Assembly: GCF_008364845.1 (NCBI RefSeq)
Contig: NZ_VTTP01000002.1
Coordinates: forward strand, 558,001-622,000
Direction of reading: 5' to 3'
DNA from: Actinotalea subterranea
GTDB taxonomy: Bacteria > Actinomycetota > Actinomycetes > Actinomycetales > Cellulomonadaceae
Length of the DNA stretch: 64,000 nt
Numbering within the stretch: position 1 is the first letter of the stretch; each line of letters starts with the position of its first letter. Both the position numbers and the translations under genes were made by a program. Under the pieces are notes generated by a model, which was given only the letters and a program-made list of their open reading frames with translations, was not told where the DNA came from and did no database searches. Below, piece by piece: positions 23,955 through 33,800 of this stretch.

Positions 23955-26237
23955 ATGTCCCCGGAGGAGCCCGGGTGGCCGGGCTGGGCGCCGGTGCGGG
24001 GGACGGCTGCGCGCCTGGCGACGGTGCCCCGTCGTCTCGAGCGGCTCGAGCCGCTCACGTGCCTCGCGCTGGCCGGCCACGGCCTCGCCGTCCAGCTCGT
24101 CGCCGCGGACCGGACCGCACCGCTCACGTGGGTGGTGCTCGGGCTCATCGCGGCGCTCGGCCTGGCCGGGATGCTCGGCGTCGGCGGCCAGGCGGGCGTG
24201 ACGGCCCGGGTCGCCGCACTCGTCGTCTCCGGAGCCGTTCTGATGGCCCGGGGTCAGGACGGCAGCGGCTACTACCTCCTGTGGTCGTTCGTGGTCGTGG
24301 CCGTGTACCCGCTCGTGCTGACCCGGGCCGTGAGCCGGGTCGTCGTCCCCGGTGTGCCGCTCGCCTACCTCATGCTCGTCCCGCTCGACGCCGCGGACGG
24401 CCCGCTGCCCATCGCCCTGCTCAGGGCCGTGTGCCTGCTGCTGATCGGCGGCGTCGTGCACCTGGCCGCGACCTCGTACCGCGAGGCGGTCGCCGACCGC
24501 GACGCGGCCCTCGGGCTCCTCGACACCTTCGTCGACTCGACACCCGTCGGGCTCGGCTACTGGGACACCGGGCTGCGCTACCGGCGCCTCAACGCGGCGC
24601 TCGCCGAGCTGGGCGGCGTCGCCGTCGACGAGCACCTCGGCAGGGTCGTCGACGACCTCGCGGGCCTGTCCCCGGCGGTCGCGCTCAACGTCCGGCGGGT
24701 GCTCGCGCACGGCGTCGCGATCGAGGGCGTCGACCTCGTCGCGGGTGAACGCGTGTGGTCCACGAGCTTCTTCCCGGTCCGCGTCGGCGGCCGCCTCCTG
24801 GGCGTGGGCGGCGTCGCCGTCGAGGTGACCGAGCAGCGCGAGGCGACGCGGGCGCTGGCGCACTCCGCGATGCACGACGCGCTCACGGGCCTGCCCAACC
24901 GGGTCCTGTTCGCGGACCGCCTCGAGGTCGCCCTCGCGCAGGCCGTCCGCGCGGGCGAGACCGTCGCGGTGCTGTTCTGCGACGTCGACCGGTTCAAGCT
25001 CGTCAACGACTCGCTCGGCCATGCCGCGGGGGACGACGTCCTGCGTGAGGCGGCGCTGCGCCTCGCGGGCGTGGTCCGCACGGGTGACACGGTCGCGCGC
25101 CTGGGTGGCGACGAGTTCGGCGTGCTGTGCGTCGTGACCGGGGCCGAGGAGGCTCGCGCCCTCGGCGAGCGGCTGTGCGCGGTCGTGCGGCAGCCCATGC
25201 GGGTCGCCGGTCGCCTCGTGACCTCGACGGTCTCCGTCGGCGTGCGGGTCCAGTCGCACCGGTACGACGACGCCTCGGGCCTGCTGCGGGACGCCGACGT
25301 CGCGATGTACCAGGCGAAGGAGGGCGGGCGCGACCAGGTCGCCGTCTTCGACGCGCACGCCCGTTCAGGTGCACGCAGACGCCTCGAGCTCCACGGCGCG
25401 CTGCGGCGAGCCGTCGAGGCGGGGGAGATCGGTGTCGCGTACCAGCCCGTCCTGTCCCTGGCGCGCCTGACGCCGGCACCGGGACCGCACGCCCGGGGCG
25501 CGGAGGTGTCGGCCGGCCCGTCGGACGACGGGACGGCGCTCATGGGTGGTGCAGGCGCCGTGGACGGTTTCGAGGCGCTCGCGCGGTGGGCCCCACGGGG
25601 CCACGGACCCGTCTCGCCCGACGTGTTCATCGCCATCGCGGAGGACCTCGGACTCATCCACGCGCTCGGCGAGCAGGTGCTGCGCACCGCGTGCGCCGCG
25701 ACACGTGAGTGGCGCCGGGAGACGGGCGCGCCGCTGTCGGTCGCCGTCAACCTCTCCGCCCGGCAGCTCGCCGACGCCGGCTGCGTGGACCTCGTGGCCC
25801 GCGCGCTCGCCGACGCAGACCTGCCCGCGCAGGCCCTGCAGCTGGAGATCACGGAGAGCGTCCTGATGCTCGACGTCGCGCACAGCGTGGTGCGCCTGCG
25901 TGAGCTGCGCGAGCTCGGCGTCAGCCTCGCCATCGACGACTTCGGCACCGGGTACAGCTCGCTCGCGTACCTGCGCGACCTGCCCGTCGACGTGCTGAAG
26001 ATCGACCGGTCGTTCACGAGCCGCCTGCCCGAGGACGCGGCGCTCTTCGGGTTCGTGGTCGACCTCGCGCGGGCCATCGGTGCGACGACGGTCGCCGAGG
26101 GCATCGAGACCGCCGAGATCCTCGGGCACGTGGCGCGCGCAGGTTGCGACCGCGGCCAGGGCTTCTATCTGGCGCGGCCGATGACCGCCGACGCGGCGGC
26201 AGGCTACCTCGCCGAGGTGCCCGCCGCCCATCCGTGA
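23955..26237 (+). CDS. Membrane GGDEF-EAL protein (c-di-GMP cyclase/phosphodiesterase)
   Basis: A 760-aa bifunctional c-di-GMP protein. Five or six hydrophobic helices (about 35-185) precede a PAS-like domain (about 195-300). The GGDEF domain has RLGGDEFGVL (GGDEF at 384-388, intact) and the EAL domain FEALARW (EAL at 540-542). EAL catalytic residues look complete: VAVNLSARQL, LEITESV, AIDDFGTGYSSL, LKIDRSF, AEGIET and QGFYLARP. An inserted Gly/Pro/Ala linker (about 505-535) sits where the EAL domain begins, inside strand 1. Both activities are possible; one may dominate under a membrane or PAS signal. It is divergent from the riboswitch-controlled C40 peptidase. Confidence 0.92.
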   Translation: MSPEEPGWPGWAPVRGTAARLATVPRRLERLEPLTCLALAGHGLAVQLVAADRTAPLTWVVLGLIAALGLAGMLGVGGQAGVTARVAALVVSGAVLMARGQDGSGYYLLWSFVVVAVYPLVLTRAVSRVVVPGVPLAYLMLVPLDAADGPLPIALLRAVCLLLIGGVVHLAATSYREAVADRDAALGLLDTFVDSTPVGLGYWDTGLRYRRLNAALAELGGVAVDEHLGRVVDDLAGLSPAVALNVRRVLAHGVAIEGVDLVAGERVWSTSFFPVRVGGRLLGVGGVAVEVTEQREATRALAHSAMHDALTGLPNRVLFADRLEVALAQAVRAGETVAVLFCDVDRFKLVNDSLGHAAGDDVLREAALRLAGVVRTGDTVARLGGDEFGVLCVVTGAEEARALGERLCAVVRQPMRVAGRLVTSTVSVGVRVQSHRYDDASGLLRDADVAMYQAKEGGRDQVAVFDAHARSGARRRLELHGALRRAVEAGEIGVAYQPVLSLARLTPAPGPHARGAEVSAGPSDDGTALMGGAGAVDGFEALARWAPRGHGPVSPDVFIAIAEDLGLIHALGEQVLRTACAATREWRRETGAPLSVAVNLSARQLADAGCVDLVARALADADLPAQALQLEITESVLMLDVAHSVVRLRELRELGVSLAIDDFGTGYSSLAYLRDLPVDVLKIDRSFTSRLPEDAALFGFVVDLARAIGATTVAEGIETAEILGHVARAGCDRGQGFYLARPMTADAAAGYLAEVPAAHP

Positions 26238-26254
26238 CGCGGGTGCCGCGGATG

Positions 26255-26280
26255 GCACGTGACGTGCACGTGACGTGCAC
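26255..26280. repeat. 11-bp direct repeat (gcacgtgacgt), 2.4 copies
   Basis: Units at 26255-26265 and 26266-26276 plus gcac at 26277-26280. The 11-bp period places the cacgtg cores on the same helical face. It lies after the GGDEF-EAL stop and before lacI, so a regulator-binding site for the latter is possible. Confidence 0.6.
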
Positions 26281-26335
26281 GGACGGCCGCGAACGGGCGC
26301 GCACGGACGGGTGAGATCCCCGGCGCGCCCGCTGT

Positions 26336-26347
26336 GATGCGCTTAGG
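26336..26347. promoter_or_regulatory. LacI-type operator-like site in front of lacI
   Basis: gatgcgcttagg matches the core (atgcgcttaag) of the two inverted sites before the transporter operon. It lies 29 bases before the lacI start, suggesting autoregulation. The dyad symmetry is imperfect. Confidence 0.55.
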
Positions 26348-26375
26348 GTGGGCGGGCGAGAGGCAGGGTGGTCCG

Positions 26376-27497
26376 GTGAGCAGACGGCCGACGGTGTACG
26401 ACGTGGCACAGGCCGCAGGGGTGTCGATCGCGACGGTGTCGTTCGCGTTCCGGCAGCCTGAGCGCGTCCGGGCCAGCACCCGTGAGGCGGTCCTCGAGGC
26501 GGCCCGACGCCTGAACTACGTGCCGAGCGCGAGCGCGCGCGGCCTCGCGGACGGTCGCACGGGAGCCCTGGGCCTGTACTCGTTCGACATGCTCCTCGAG
26601 GTCGTGGGCGCGGGTGGCACCCGTCGGGTGCGCGAGGACCCGGGCGCGTTCTTCGAGGACGACGTGCTCGAGCGTGCGTTCGCCGACGACGCCGACGCCG
26701 AGGACTTCCGTGCGTTCCCGCTCTACGTCGACGAGGTCCAGCGCGGCGTCGAGCTCGAGTGCGCGCGCAGGGGCCGCGCGCTCCTGATCGGGAAGGGGCC
26801 CGGCGGCGACGGTGCGGGGGTCATCGACATCGCGAGCAGGGTCGACGGCCTCGCCGTGTTCCCCGGCGACCGCTCGGCGGAGATCCTCGACCACCTGTCG
26901 CACCGGCTGCCGGTCGTCGCGTTCGCCATGCCGTTCGGCGAGGGCGCGCTGCACCACGTGCGGGTGGACAACCGGGCGGGCGTGCGGGCGCTCGTCGAGC
27001 ACCTCGTGCAGGTGCACGGGCTGCGGGACCTCGCCTTCGTCGGGGCGACCGAGATCACCGACTACGCGGAGCGCTTCGAGGGCTTCCGGGATGCGCTCGG
27101 CGACCTGGGTCTGACCGTCCCTGAGGCCGTGCTGGACCCCACGGCGCTGACGGACGAGGACCCGTACCCGGTGGTCCGCGAGCTCGTCGAGCGCGGGGGC
27201 CTCCCCCCTGCCCTCGTGTGCGCGAGCGACCAGCACGCGCTCGCGCTCCTGGACGTGCTGGCCGCGGCCGGCGTCGACGTGCCGGGTGACGTGGTCGTCA
27301 CGGGGTTCGACGGCGTGGCCGCGGGCCGGATCGCGACGCCGTCGCTCACGACGGTGCGCCAGCCGATGGAGGCGATGGGCCGGCTCGCCGTCGACATCCT
27401 CATGGCGTCGTTGGCCGATCCCGGCGCGCCGCCGGTGGACCGGACGCTGCCCGTCCGTGCCGTCTTCCGCCGCAGCTGCGGCTGCCCGCAGGCCTGA
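26376..27497 (+). CDS. LacI-family transcriptional regulator
   Basis: A 373-aa LacI/GalR regulator. The N-terminal helix-turn-helix and hinge read TVYDVAQAAGVSIATVSFAF, then RLNYVPSASARGL. The periplasmic-binding-like effector domain follows, ending in the usual TTVRQPMEAMGRLAVDIL motif. One peculiarity is an acidic insertion (about 85-110, rich in Asp/Glu) after the first beta strand. Start GTG 26376 follows agaggcagggtgg. The same operator core occurs before this gene and twice before the sugar-transport operon 200 bases downstream, so it probably represses both until an imported oligosaccharide (perhaps sophorose-type) binds. Confidence 0.9.
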   Translation: MSRRPTVYDVAQAAGVSIATVSFAFRQPERVRASTREAVLEAARRLNYVPSASARGLADGRTGALGLYSFDMLLEVVGAGGTRRVREDPGAFFEDDVLERAFADDADAEDFRAFPLYVDEVQRGVELECARRGRALLIGKGPGGDGAGVIDIASRVDGLAVFPGDRSAEILDHLSHRLPVVAFAMPFGEGALHHVRVDNRAGVRALVEHLVQVHGLRDLAFVGATEITDYAERFEGFRDALGDLGLTVPEAVLDPTALTDEDPYPVVRELVERGGLPPALVCASDQHALALLDVLAAAGVDVPGDVVVTGFDGVAAGRIATPSLTTVRQPMEAMGRLAVDILMASLADPGAPPVDRTLPVRAVFRRSCGCPQA

Positions 27498-27588
27498 CGG
27501 CACGCTCGCGTCGGGCCGTGGGTCCGTCGGGCCGGCCCGAGCGCCTGCACGGGCCGGCGCCGGCGCCGAGCCGGCTCGAGCCTTCGTG

Positions 27589-27617
27589 TTGCGCGGAAGC
27601 GTCTATGCGCTTAAGGT
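27589..27617 (+). promoter_or_regulatory. Predicted promoter of the sugar-transport operon
   Basis: ttgcgc (27589-27594) and taaggt (27612-27617) fit -35 and -10 boxes with a 17-bp spacer. The -10 box overlaps the left operator arm, so a bound repressor would block it. Prediction from sequence pattern only. Confidence 0.5.
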
Positions 27618-27646
27618 CGCCTCATTGCGGACGTTAAGCGCATAGA
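27602..27646. promoter_or_regulatory. Paired LacI operator sites, inverted, before the sugar-transport operon
   Basis: tctatgcgcttaa (27602-27614) and ttaagcgcataga (27634-27646) are exact reverse complements separated by 19 bp. Each is itself a rough LacI-type half-symmetric site centred on gcgc, so two dimers could bind about three helical turns apart, on one face of the DNA. The site lies 51 bases before the binding-protein ATG. Confidence 0.8.
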
Positions 27647-27697
27647 TGCGCGCGCAGGGTGGCGGCGTCGCGGTACTCAACGAGGAGGACAGCTCAC

Positions 27698-28951
27698 ATG
27701 AACAGAACGGTGCGCGGGACCGTCGGGGTGGTGGCGCTCGTCACGCTCGGGCTGACGGGGTGCGGACGCGGCGACGCGGCCGACGGTGGGTCGGACGAGG
27801 CCGAGGCCGTCGCCGAGGGCGAGGCGAGCGGCTCCATCGAGGTCTGGGCGATGGGCACCGAGGGGGAGAAGCTCGGCGACTTCGCGGAGGCCTTCACGCA
27901 GGAGAACCCCGACGTCGAGGTCAACGTGACAGCGATCCCGTGGGACGCGGCGCACGACAAGATCGCGACGGCGATCGCGGGCGGCCAGACGCCCGACGTG
28001 TCGATGATCGGCACCACGTGGATGGGCGAGTTCGCCGCGACCGGCGCGCTCGACCCCACGCCCGACCTCATCGACTCCGCAAGCTTCTTCCCGGGCGCGT
28101 GGGAGACCACCGACGTCGGCGGCACCAACTACGGCATCCCCTGGTACGTCGAGACACGCGTCCTGTACTACCGCAGCGACCTCGTTCCCCAGGCGCCCAC
28201 GGACTGGGCCGGGCTCACCGCGATGGCCCAGCAGGCGCAGGCCGGCGGCGCCGAGTGGGGCGTCAACCTCCAGCCCGGCCAGACCGGTGCCTGGCAGACC
28301 TTCATGCCGTTCGCCTGGCAGGCCGGCGCCGAGCTGGTCAACGAGGACAGCACCGAGTTCACGCTCGACTCGCCCGAGCTGGTCGAGGCGCTCACCTACT
28401 ACCAGTCGGTCTTCACCGACGGGCTCGCCCCCACCGACCTCCCGCAGGGTTCGCTCGAGCCCGACTTCATGGCCGGCGACATCGCGTCGTTCGTCTCGGG
28501 CCCGTGGCACGTCGGGATCCTCGAGGAGCTCGACGCCGCGGGCATGGCTGACGTCGCCCTCGCACCGCTCCCGGCGGGCGAGAAGCAGGCGTCGTTCATC
28601 GGCGGTGCCAACCTCGCCGTGTTCAAGGACTCCGAGAACCGCGACGCCGCCTGGAAGTTCGTCGAGTGGCTGAGCCGCCCCGAGGTCCAGGTCGAGTGGT
28701 ACGGCGCCGTCACGGACCTCCCGTCGGTCGCCAGCGCCTGGGAGGACCCCGCCATCGCGGACGACCCGTACCTCACGGTGTTCGGCGAGCAGCTCGAGAC
28801 CGCCGTCGCGCCGCCGTCGATCCCCACGTGGGAAGAGGTCGCGAGCGTCATCGACACCGAGCTCGAGCGGCTCTGCAAGTCCGGCGCCGACCCCCAGGAG
28901 GTCGCGACAGCCATCCAGGAGCAGGCGGCCGCGATCGGCACCGGTCTCTGA
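27698..28951 (+). CDS. Oligosaccharide ABC transporter substrate-binding lipoprotein
   Basis: A 417-aa family-1 extracellular solute-binding protein. The signal peptide ends in a lipobox LTLGLTGCG with the lipidated cysteine at residue 22, then an acidic linker. The mature domain has the MalE/CUT1-like fold, with WAMGTEGEKL at the start and TTWMGEFAATGAL as the conserved core. A perfect ribosome-binding site, gaggagg, precedes ATG 27698. It is the first gene of a five- or six-gene operon with two CUT1 permeases and cytosolic phosphorylase and beta-glucosidase, so beta-glucan oligosaccharides are the likely ligand; sophoro-oligosaccharides fit best (inference). Confidence 0.9.
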   Translation: MNRTVRGTVGVVALVTLGLTGCGRGDAADGGSDEAEAVAEGEASGSIEVWAMGTEGEKLGDFAEAFTQENPDVEVNVTAIPWDAAHDKIATAIAGGQTPDVSMIGTTWMGEFAATGALDPTPDLIDSASFFPGAWETTDVGGTNYGIPWYVETRVLYYRSDLVPQAPTDWAGLTAMAQQAQAGGAEWGVNLQPGQTGAWQTFMPFAWQAGAELVNEDSTEFTLDSPELVEALTYYQSVFTDGLAPTDLPQGSLEPDFMAGDIASFVSGPWHVGILEELDAAGMADVALAPLPAGEKQASFIGGANLAVFKDSENRDAAWKFVEWLSRPEVQVEWYGAVTDLPSVASAWEDPAIADDPYLTVFGEQLETAVAPPSIPTWEEVASVIDTELERLCKSGADPQEVATAIQEQAAAIGTGL

Positions 28952-28952
28952 G

Positions 28953-29960
28953 ATGTCCACCGACACCGAGGCCCGACCCGGCGCGCAGGCGCCGGGTCGG
29001 GCGGGGACGCTGCGCAAGCACCCGCCGCTCTACCGCCGCCGCACGCGCGCAGCATGGGGCTTCGCGCTGCCGTTCGTCATCCTCTTCGTGACCTTCACGG
29101 CGGGGCCGGTGCTCATGTCGCTCGCCATGGCCGTGACGGACATCCGCAGCCGGGACCTGCGCAACCCGTTCGCCGTCGAGTTCATCGGGCTCGACAACTT
29201 CGTGGCGGTGCTCCAGGACCCGATGTTCCGCAAGGCCGCCGGCAACACCGCGTACTTCGTGCTCGTCGGCGTGCCGCTGACCCTCGCCGTCTCGCTCGGC
29301 ATCGCGGTGCTGCTCAACGCCGGGATCACGCGCCTCAAGACGTTCTTCCGCGTCGGCTACTACATGCCGGTGGTCACGAGCATCGTCGCCGTCGCCGTCG
29401 TGTGGCGGTTCCTGCTCCACCCCGAGCAGGGCCTCATCAACGAGGTGCTCGGCTGGGTCGGCATCGAGGGCCCCAACTGGCTCGCGAGCACCACCTGGGC
29501 GATGCCCTCGATGATCGCGATGGCCACGTGGCGGTCCATGGGCACGCTCATCATCATCTTCCTGGCGGGCCTCCAGGGCGTGCCGACCGCGCTGCACGAG
29601 GCGGCCGCGCTCGACGGTGCCGGCGCCTGGCAGCGGTTCCGGCACATCACGGTGCCGACCATGCGCCCGACCCTCCTCTTCGGTGCGGTGATCACCGGCA
29701 TCGGCTACGTCCAGTTCTTCGAGGAGCCGTTCGTCATGACCCAGGGCGGGCCCCTCAACAGCACGCTCTCCGTCGCGTTCCACACGTACAACCAGTTCGG
29801 GTTCGGCAACTACGGGTACGCGGCGGCGATGAGCTACGTGCTCTTCCTCGCCGTCGTGCTCCTCACGCTCGTCCAGTTCCGCCTCCTCGGTGAGCGGGAC
29901 ACCCCACGGCGTCGTCGCCGCAAGGCCGTCCCCGTCGCGAACAAGGAGGTCGGCCGATGA
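28953..29960 (+). CDS. CUT1 sugar ABC permease, MalF type
   Basis: A 335-aa permease with six membrane helices. The EAA coupling loop is HEAAALDGAGAWQRFRHITVP (the EAA---G---------I-LP pattern) near residue 210. It begins one base after the stop of the binding-protein gene and overlaps the next permease by ATGA, so the operon is tightly coupled. Together with its partner and a shared MsiK-type ATPase (none is encoded here) it imports the oligosaccharide. The Arg-rich C-terminus (RRRRRK) stays in the cytosol. Confidence 0.9.
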   Translation: MSTDTEARPGAQAPGRAGTLRKHPPLYRRRTRAAWGFALPFVILFVTFTAGPVLMSLAMAVTDIRSRDLRNPFAVEFIGLDNFVAVLQDPMFRKAAGNTAYFVLVGVPLTLAVSLGIAVLLNAGITRLKTFFRVGYYMPVVTSIVAVAVVWRFLLHPEQGLINEVLGWVGIEGPNWLASTTWAMPSMIAMATWRSMGTLIIIFLAGLQGVPTALHEAAALDGAGAWQRFRHITVPTMRPTLLFGAVITGIGYVQFFEEPFVMTQGGPLNSTLSVAFHTYNQFGFGNYGYAAAMSYVLFLAVVLLTLVQFRLLGERDTPRRRRRKAVPVANKEVGR

Positions 29961-30862
29961 GCGCCGCGACCGATCGCAGACCGTCGCCCGTCGAGCCGTC
30001 CCCGGGCTCACCGGTCCTCCGGCGCACCCGTGAGCGCCCCATCGGCACGGCCCGGCCCAACGCCGTCGCCTACGCCGTGCTCGGCCTCGGCCTCGTCGTG
30101 GTCATGAGCCCGTTCCTGTGGATGGCCCTGAGCTCGATCAAGAGCGAGGGCGAGATCCGCCGCGTGCCCCCGACGTGGTGGCCGGAGGCGCCGACGCTCG
30201 ACAACTTCCGCGAGCTGTTCGAGCGGCTCGACTTCCCGCAGTTCTTCACGAACTCCGCGCTCGTCGCGACGGCCGTGACCCTCGGGAACCTGCTGTTCTG
30301 CTCGATGCTCGGGTACGTCCTGGCCAAGTCCGACTTCGCGGGCAAGAAGCTCCTGTTCCGGGTCGTGCTGGGCACGCTGATGATCCCCGGCATGGTCACG
30401 CTCGTCCCGCTGTTCGTCCTCGTCGCCAACATGGGCCTCGTCAACACCTACGGCGGCCTGATCCTGCCGTTCCTCGCGGCGCCCTTCGGCGTCTTCCTCA
30501 TGCGGCAGTTCTTCCTCGGGATCCCCGACGAGCTCATCGACGCGGCGCGCGTGGACGGCGCGAGCGAGGCGAGGATCTTCGTGCAGATCGTCATGCCGCT
30601 GGCCAAGCCCGCGCTCGCGACGCTCGCGATCCTCACGTTCCTGGGCTCGTGGAACAACTTCCTGTGGCCCCTCGTCGTCGCGACCACCGAGGACAAGTAC
30701 ACGCTGCCCGTCGCGCTCGCCCTGTACAGCACGGGCCAGAACCAGACCGACTACGGCCTCCTCCTCGCGGGTGCCGTCGTGGTCGTGGTCCCTGTCCTCG
30801 TGGTCTTCCTGCTGCTGCAGCGGTACTTCGTCCAGGGCGTCGCCATGACGGGGATCAAGTGA
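29957..30862 (+). CDS. CUT1 sugar ABC permease, MalG type
   Basis: A 301-aa permease with six membrane helices. Its EAA loop reads ELIDAARVDGASEARIFVQI and ends in VMPLAKPAL. It overlaps the preceding permease by ATGA and the following phosphorylase by GTGA. No ATPase gene occurs in the locus, as in most actinobacterial CUT1 operons served by MsiK. Confidence 0.9.
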   Translation: MSAATDRRPSPVEPSPGSPVLRRTRERPIGTARPNAVAYAVLGLGLVVVMSPFLWMALSSIKSEGEIRRVPPTWWPEAPTLDNFRELFERLDFPQFFTNSALVATAVTLGNLLFCSMLGYVLAKSDFAGKKLLFRVVLGTLMIPGMVTLVPLFVLVANMGLVNTYGGLILPFLAAPFGVFLMRQFFLGIPDELIDAARVDGASEARIFVQIVMPLAKPALATLAILTFLGSWNNFLWPLVVATTEDKYTLPVALALYSTGQNQTDYGLLLAGAVVVVVPVLVVFLLLQRYFVQGVAMTGIK

Positions 30863-33800
30863 CCGCCGCGCCCTGGGAGATCGTGTCCGACGGCGGGCTG
30901 CGCGCACTCGTCGCCGACGGCGGGGGACCGGCGTCGCTCGGCACCGCCGACCTCGAGCTCGTGCAGCACGCCGCCTCGGCGTTCGAGGCCGGGCTGCTGC
31001 AGATCTGGGTCCGTGACCGGGGGGCACGCACGACGACGGCGCTGCTCGGGGCGGGCTCGGCCGCTCACGTCGCCACGGCGGACGACGTCCTGACGCTGAC
31101 CGGGCGCGTCGCCGGCCACGGCGGCACCGAGGGCCTCGGCTGGCAGGCGACCCTCGCGCTCGACCCGGCGACGACCGCCTGGGCCTGGCACGTCGAGGTC
31201 GAGAACCTCGGGCAGGGCGTCCGTGAGGTCGACCTCGTCCACACGCACGACGTGGCGCTCGCCGCACCGGGGGCGCTGCGCAGCAACGAGCTCTACGTGA
31301 GCCAGTACCTGGACGTCACACCCGTGCACGGCGAGCCCTTCGGGACCGCGCTCGCCGTCCGGCAGAACCTGCCGCAGGGTGGGCGCAGCCCGTGGTGCGT
31401 CCTGGCCGCGAGCCGGGCGGTCGTCGGCTGGGGGACCGACGCGCTCGACCTGCACGGCCGCACCGCACGCGTGCCCGCGGGGGGTCCGCTGGGCATCCCG
31501 TGGGACCTGCCCTCCCGGAGGCTCCAGCACGAGCACACCCTCGTGGCGCTCCAGGTCGCCCCGGCGGTCCTCGAACCTGGTGACCGCCTGCGCGTCTCGT
31601 TCGTGGGGCTGCTGCTGGCGCACCACCCGGGCGCGACCGGCCCGGACGACCTGGCCCACGTGGAGGCGGCGCTCGCGAGCGGCCGCCGCAGCGCCCCCTG
31701 GTCCGGCGGACCCGTGGGCGAGGACGGGCCGCGCGCCGCGGGTCCTGCGACGGACGCCGTAGCGCCGGCGCACGCCCGACCGGCTCGCCCGGCCCCCGCC
31801 GTGCCCGCGGGGACCACGCCCGCGCCGACCGGCCTGTACGAGCCCGGACGAGAGCTCGCCGCGCTCCCGCTCGACGAGGACCGCCTGCACGCGGAGTGGC
31901 CAGGGCCGTGGCGCGTCGTCGAGCGCGGCGGTGACGGCGCCGTCCACTCGTTCTTCACCGCCGGGGCCGAGCACGTCGTGACGCAGGCCAAGGAGCTCGC
32001 GGTGCTGCGGCCGCACGGCACGATCCTGCGCACCGGCGCGACCGCCGAGCCCGACCCGGCGTCGCTGACGGTCACCGCGTGGATGACCGGGTCGCCGCTG
32101 TCCTACCTGACGCGCGGGCACGCCACGACCGGCCGCGTCCTGACGACCGTGCGCGGCTACCTCAACCTGCACCGCGCGTACGGCCTGCGGCTGTTCGTCG
32201 AGGTCGGCGGACGCTGGCGGCTCCTCGACACACCCTCGGTGTTCGCGACGACGCCCGAGGGGGCGCGCTGGCTCTACGCGTTCGCCGATGCCGATGCCGA
32301 TGCCGATGCCGAGCGCCCGGTGGGCGTCGTCGAGGTCACGACCGTCGCCCCGCCCGAGGAGCACCGCGTCGCGCTCACCGCCAGGGTGCTCGACGGTCCG
32401 CCGCGGCGGATCCTCGCCGCGCTGCACCTCGCGCTGCCCGGGGAGCCGCTGCCACCCGCAGCCGGGGCGTCGGGCATCGACGTCACCGTCCGGGGCGGCG
32501 ACGGTGATGCCGCCGGACGCAGGATCGTGGTGAGCGGCGTGGGCCCGGACCGGGACGCCGCGCTGCACGTCGACACCGCCGGGCCGGTCACGGTCGGCGA
32601 CGACGCCGTCCTGTTCGACGACGGGCGTGCACGCGTCCCCGGCGTCGTCACCCTGGTGACACCGCGCGTGCCGGCCGTCGGGTCACCGACGCCCACGGCG
32701 CTCGACCTGCGGGTGAGCGTCGCCCGGACCGAGGCCCCCGAGCACCCGCGTGCGTCGGCGCCCGAGCAGCAGCCGGACGCGGCCGACGCCCCGGCGTCGG
32801 TGGGCACGTGGTGGACCGACGTGACCCCCGTGCGTGTGGAGCACCCGTCAGCCGACGTCGAGGCGCTCGACGCCGCGCTCCCGTGGCTCGTGCGCGACGC
32901 GCTCGTGCACTTCCTCGCGCCCCGCGGCCTCGAGCAGTACACGGGCGGTGCCTGGGGCACGCGCGACGTGACGCAGGGGCCGCTCGAGCTGCTGCTCGCG
33001 CTCGACCGGCTCGACGACGCGCGGGCCCTCGTCCTGCGGGTCTTCGCGGCCCAGAACCCCGACGGGTCCTGGCCGCAGGCCTTCGGGTTCCTGCCCGGGG
33101 ACGAGCACTTCCGCCACGAGCCGCCGCACGGCGACGTCGTGCACTGGCCCGTGCTCGCCCTCGGCCGGTACCTGCAGGCGTCGGGCGACCACGGCGTGCT
33201 GGACGAGGTCGTGCCCTGGTACGCGGCGCCGGGCCGCGACGCGCCCGCGCAGGCGCCGGTGCAGGCCCACGTCGACCGCGCGCTGGCGCTCGCCCGCGCC
33301 GGGTACCTGCCCGGCACCCACCTCGTCGCGTACGGCCACGGCGACTGGAACGACTCGCTTCAGCCTGCCGACCCCGCGATGGCCCGCACGATGGCCAGCG
33401 CGTGGACCGCGACGCTGCACCACGACGCGCTCCGCGCGCTCGCGGACGGCCTCGACCCCGAGCGGGGCGACGAGCTCGAGCCCGGCGCGGCGGCCCGGGT
33501 GGCCACGCTCGGCGGTGACGCGGCCACGCTCCGTGCGGACACGACCGCGCTCCGCGCCGGAGCGACCGCGCTCCGCGCCGGAGCGACCGCGCTCCGCGCG
33601 GAGGCCGACGCCGTCGCGGCCGACCTGCGCCGGCACCTGCTGGTCGACGGCGAGCTCGCCGGGTACGCGCTGCTCCAGCCGCCCGCCGGCTCAGCGGACG
33701 GCCGCGCGCACGTCGGCGGTCTGCTCGTGCACCCGCGTGACACCGAGAGCGGCCTGAGCCACGGGGCGCTCCAGATGATCCACGCCCTGGGCGGCGACCT

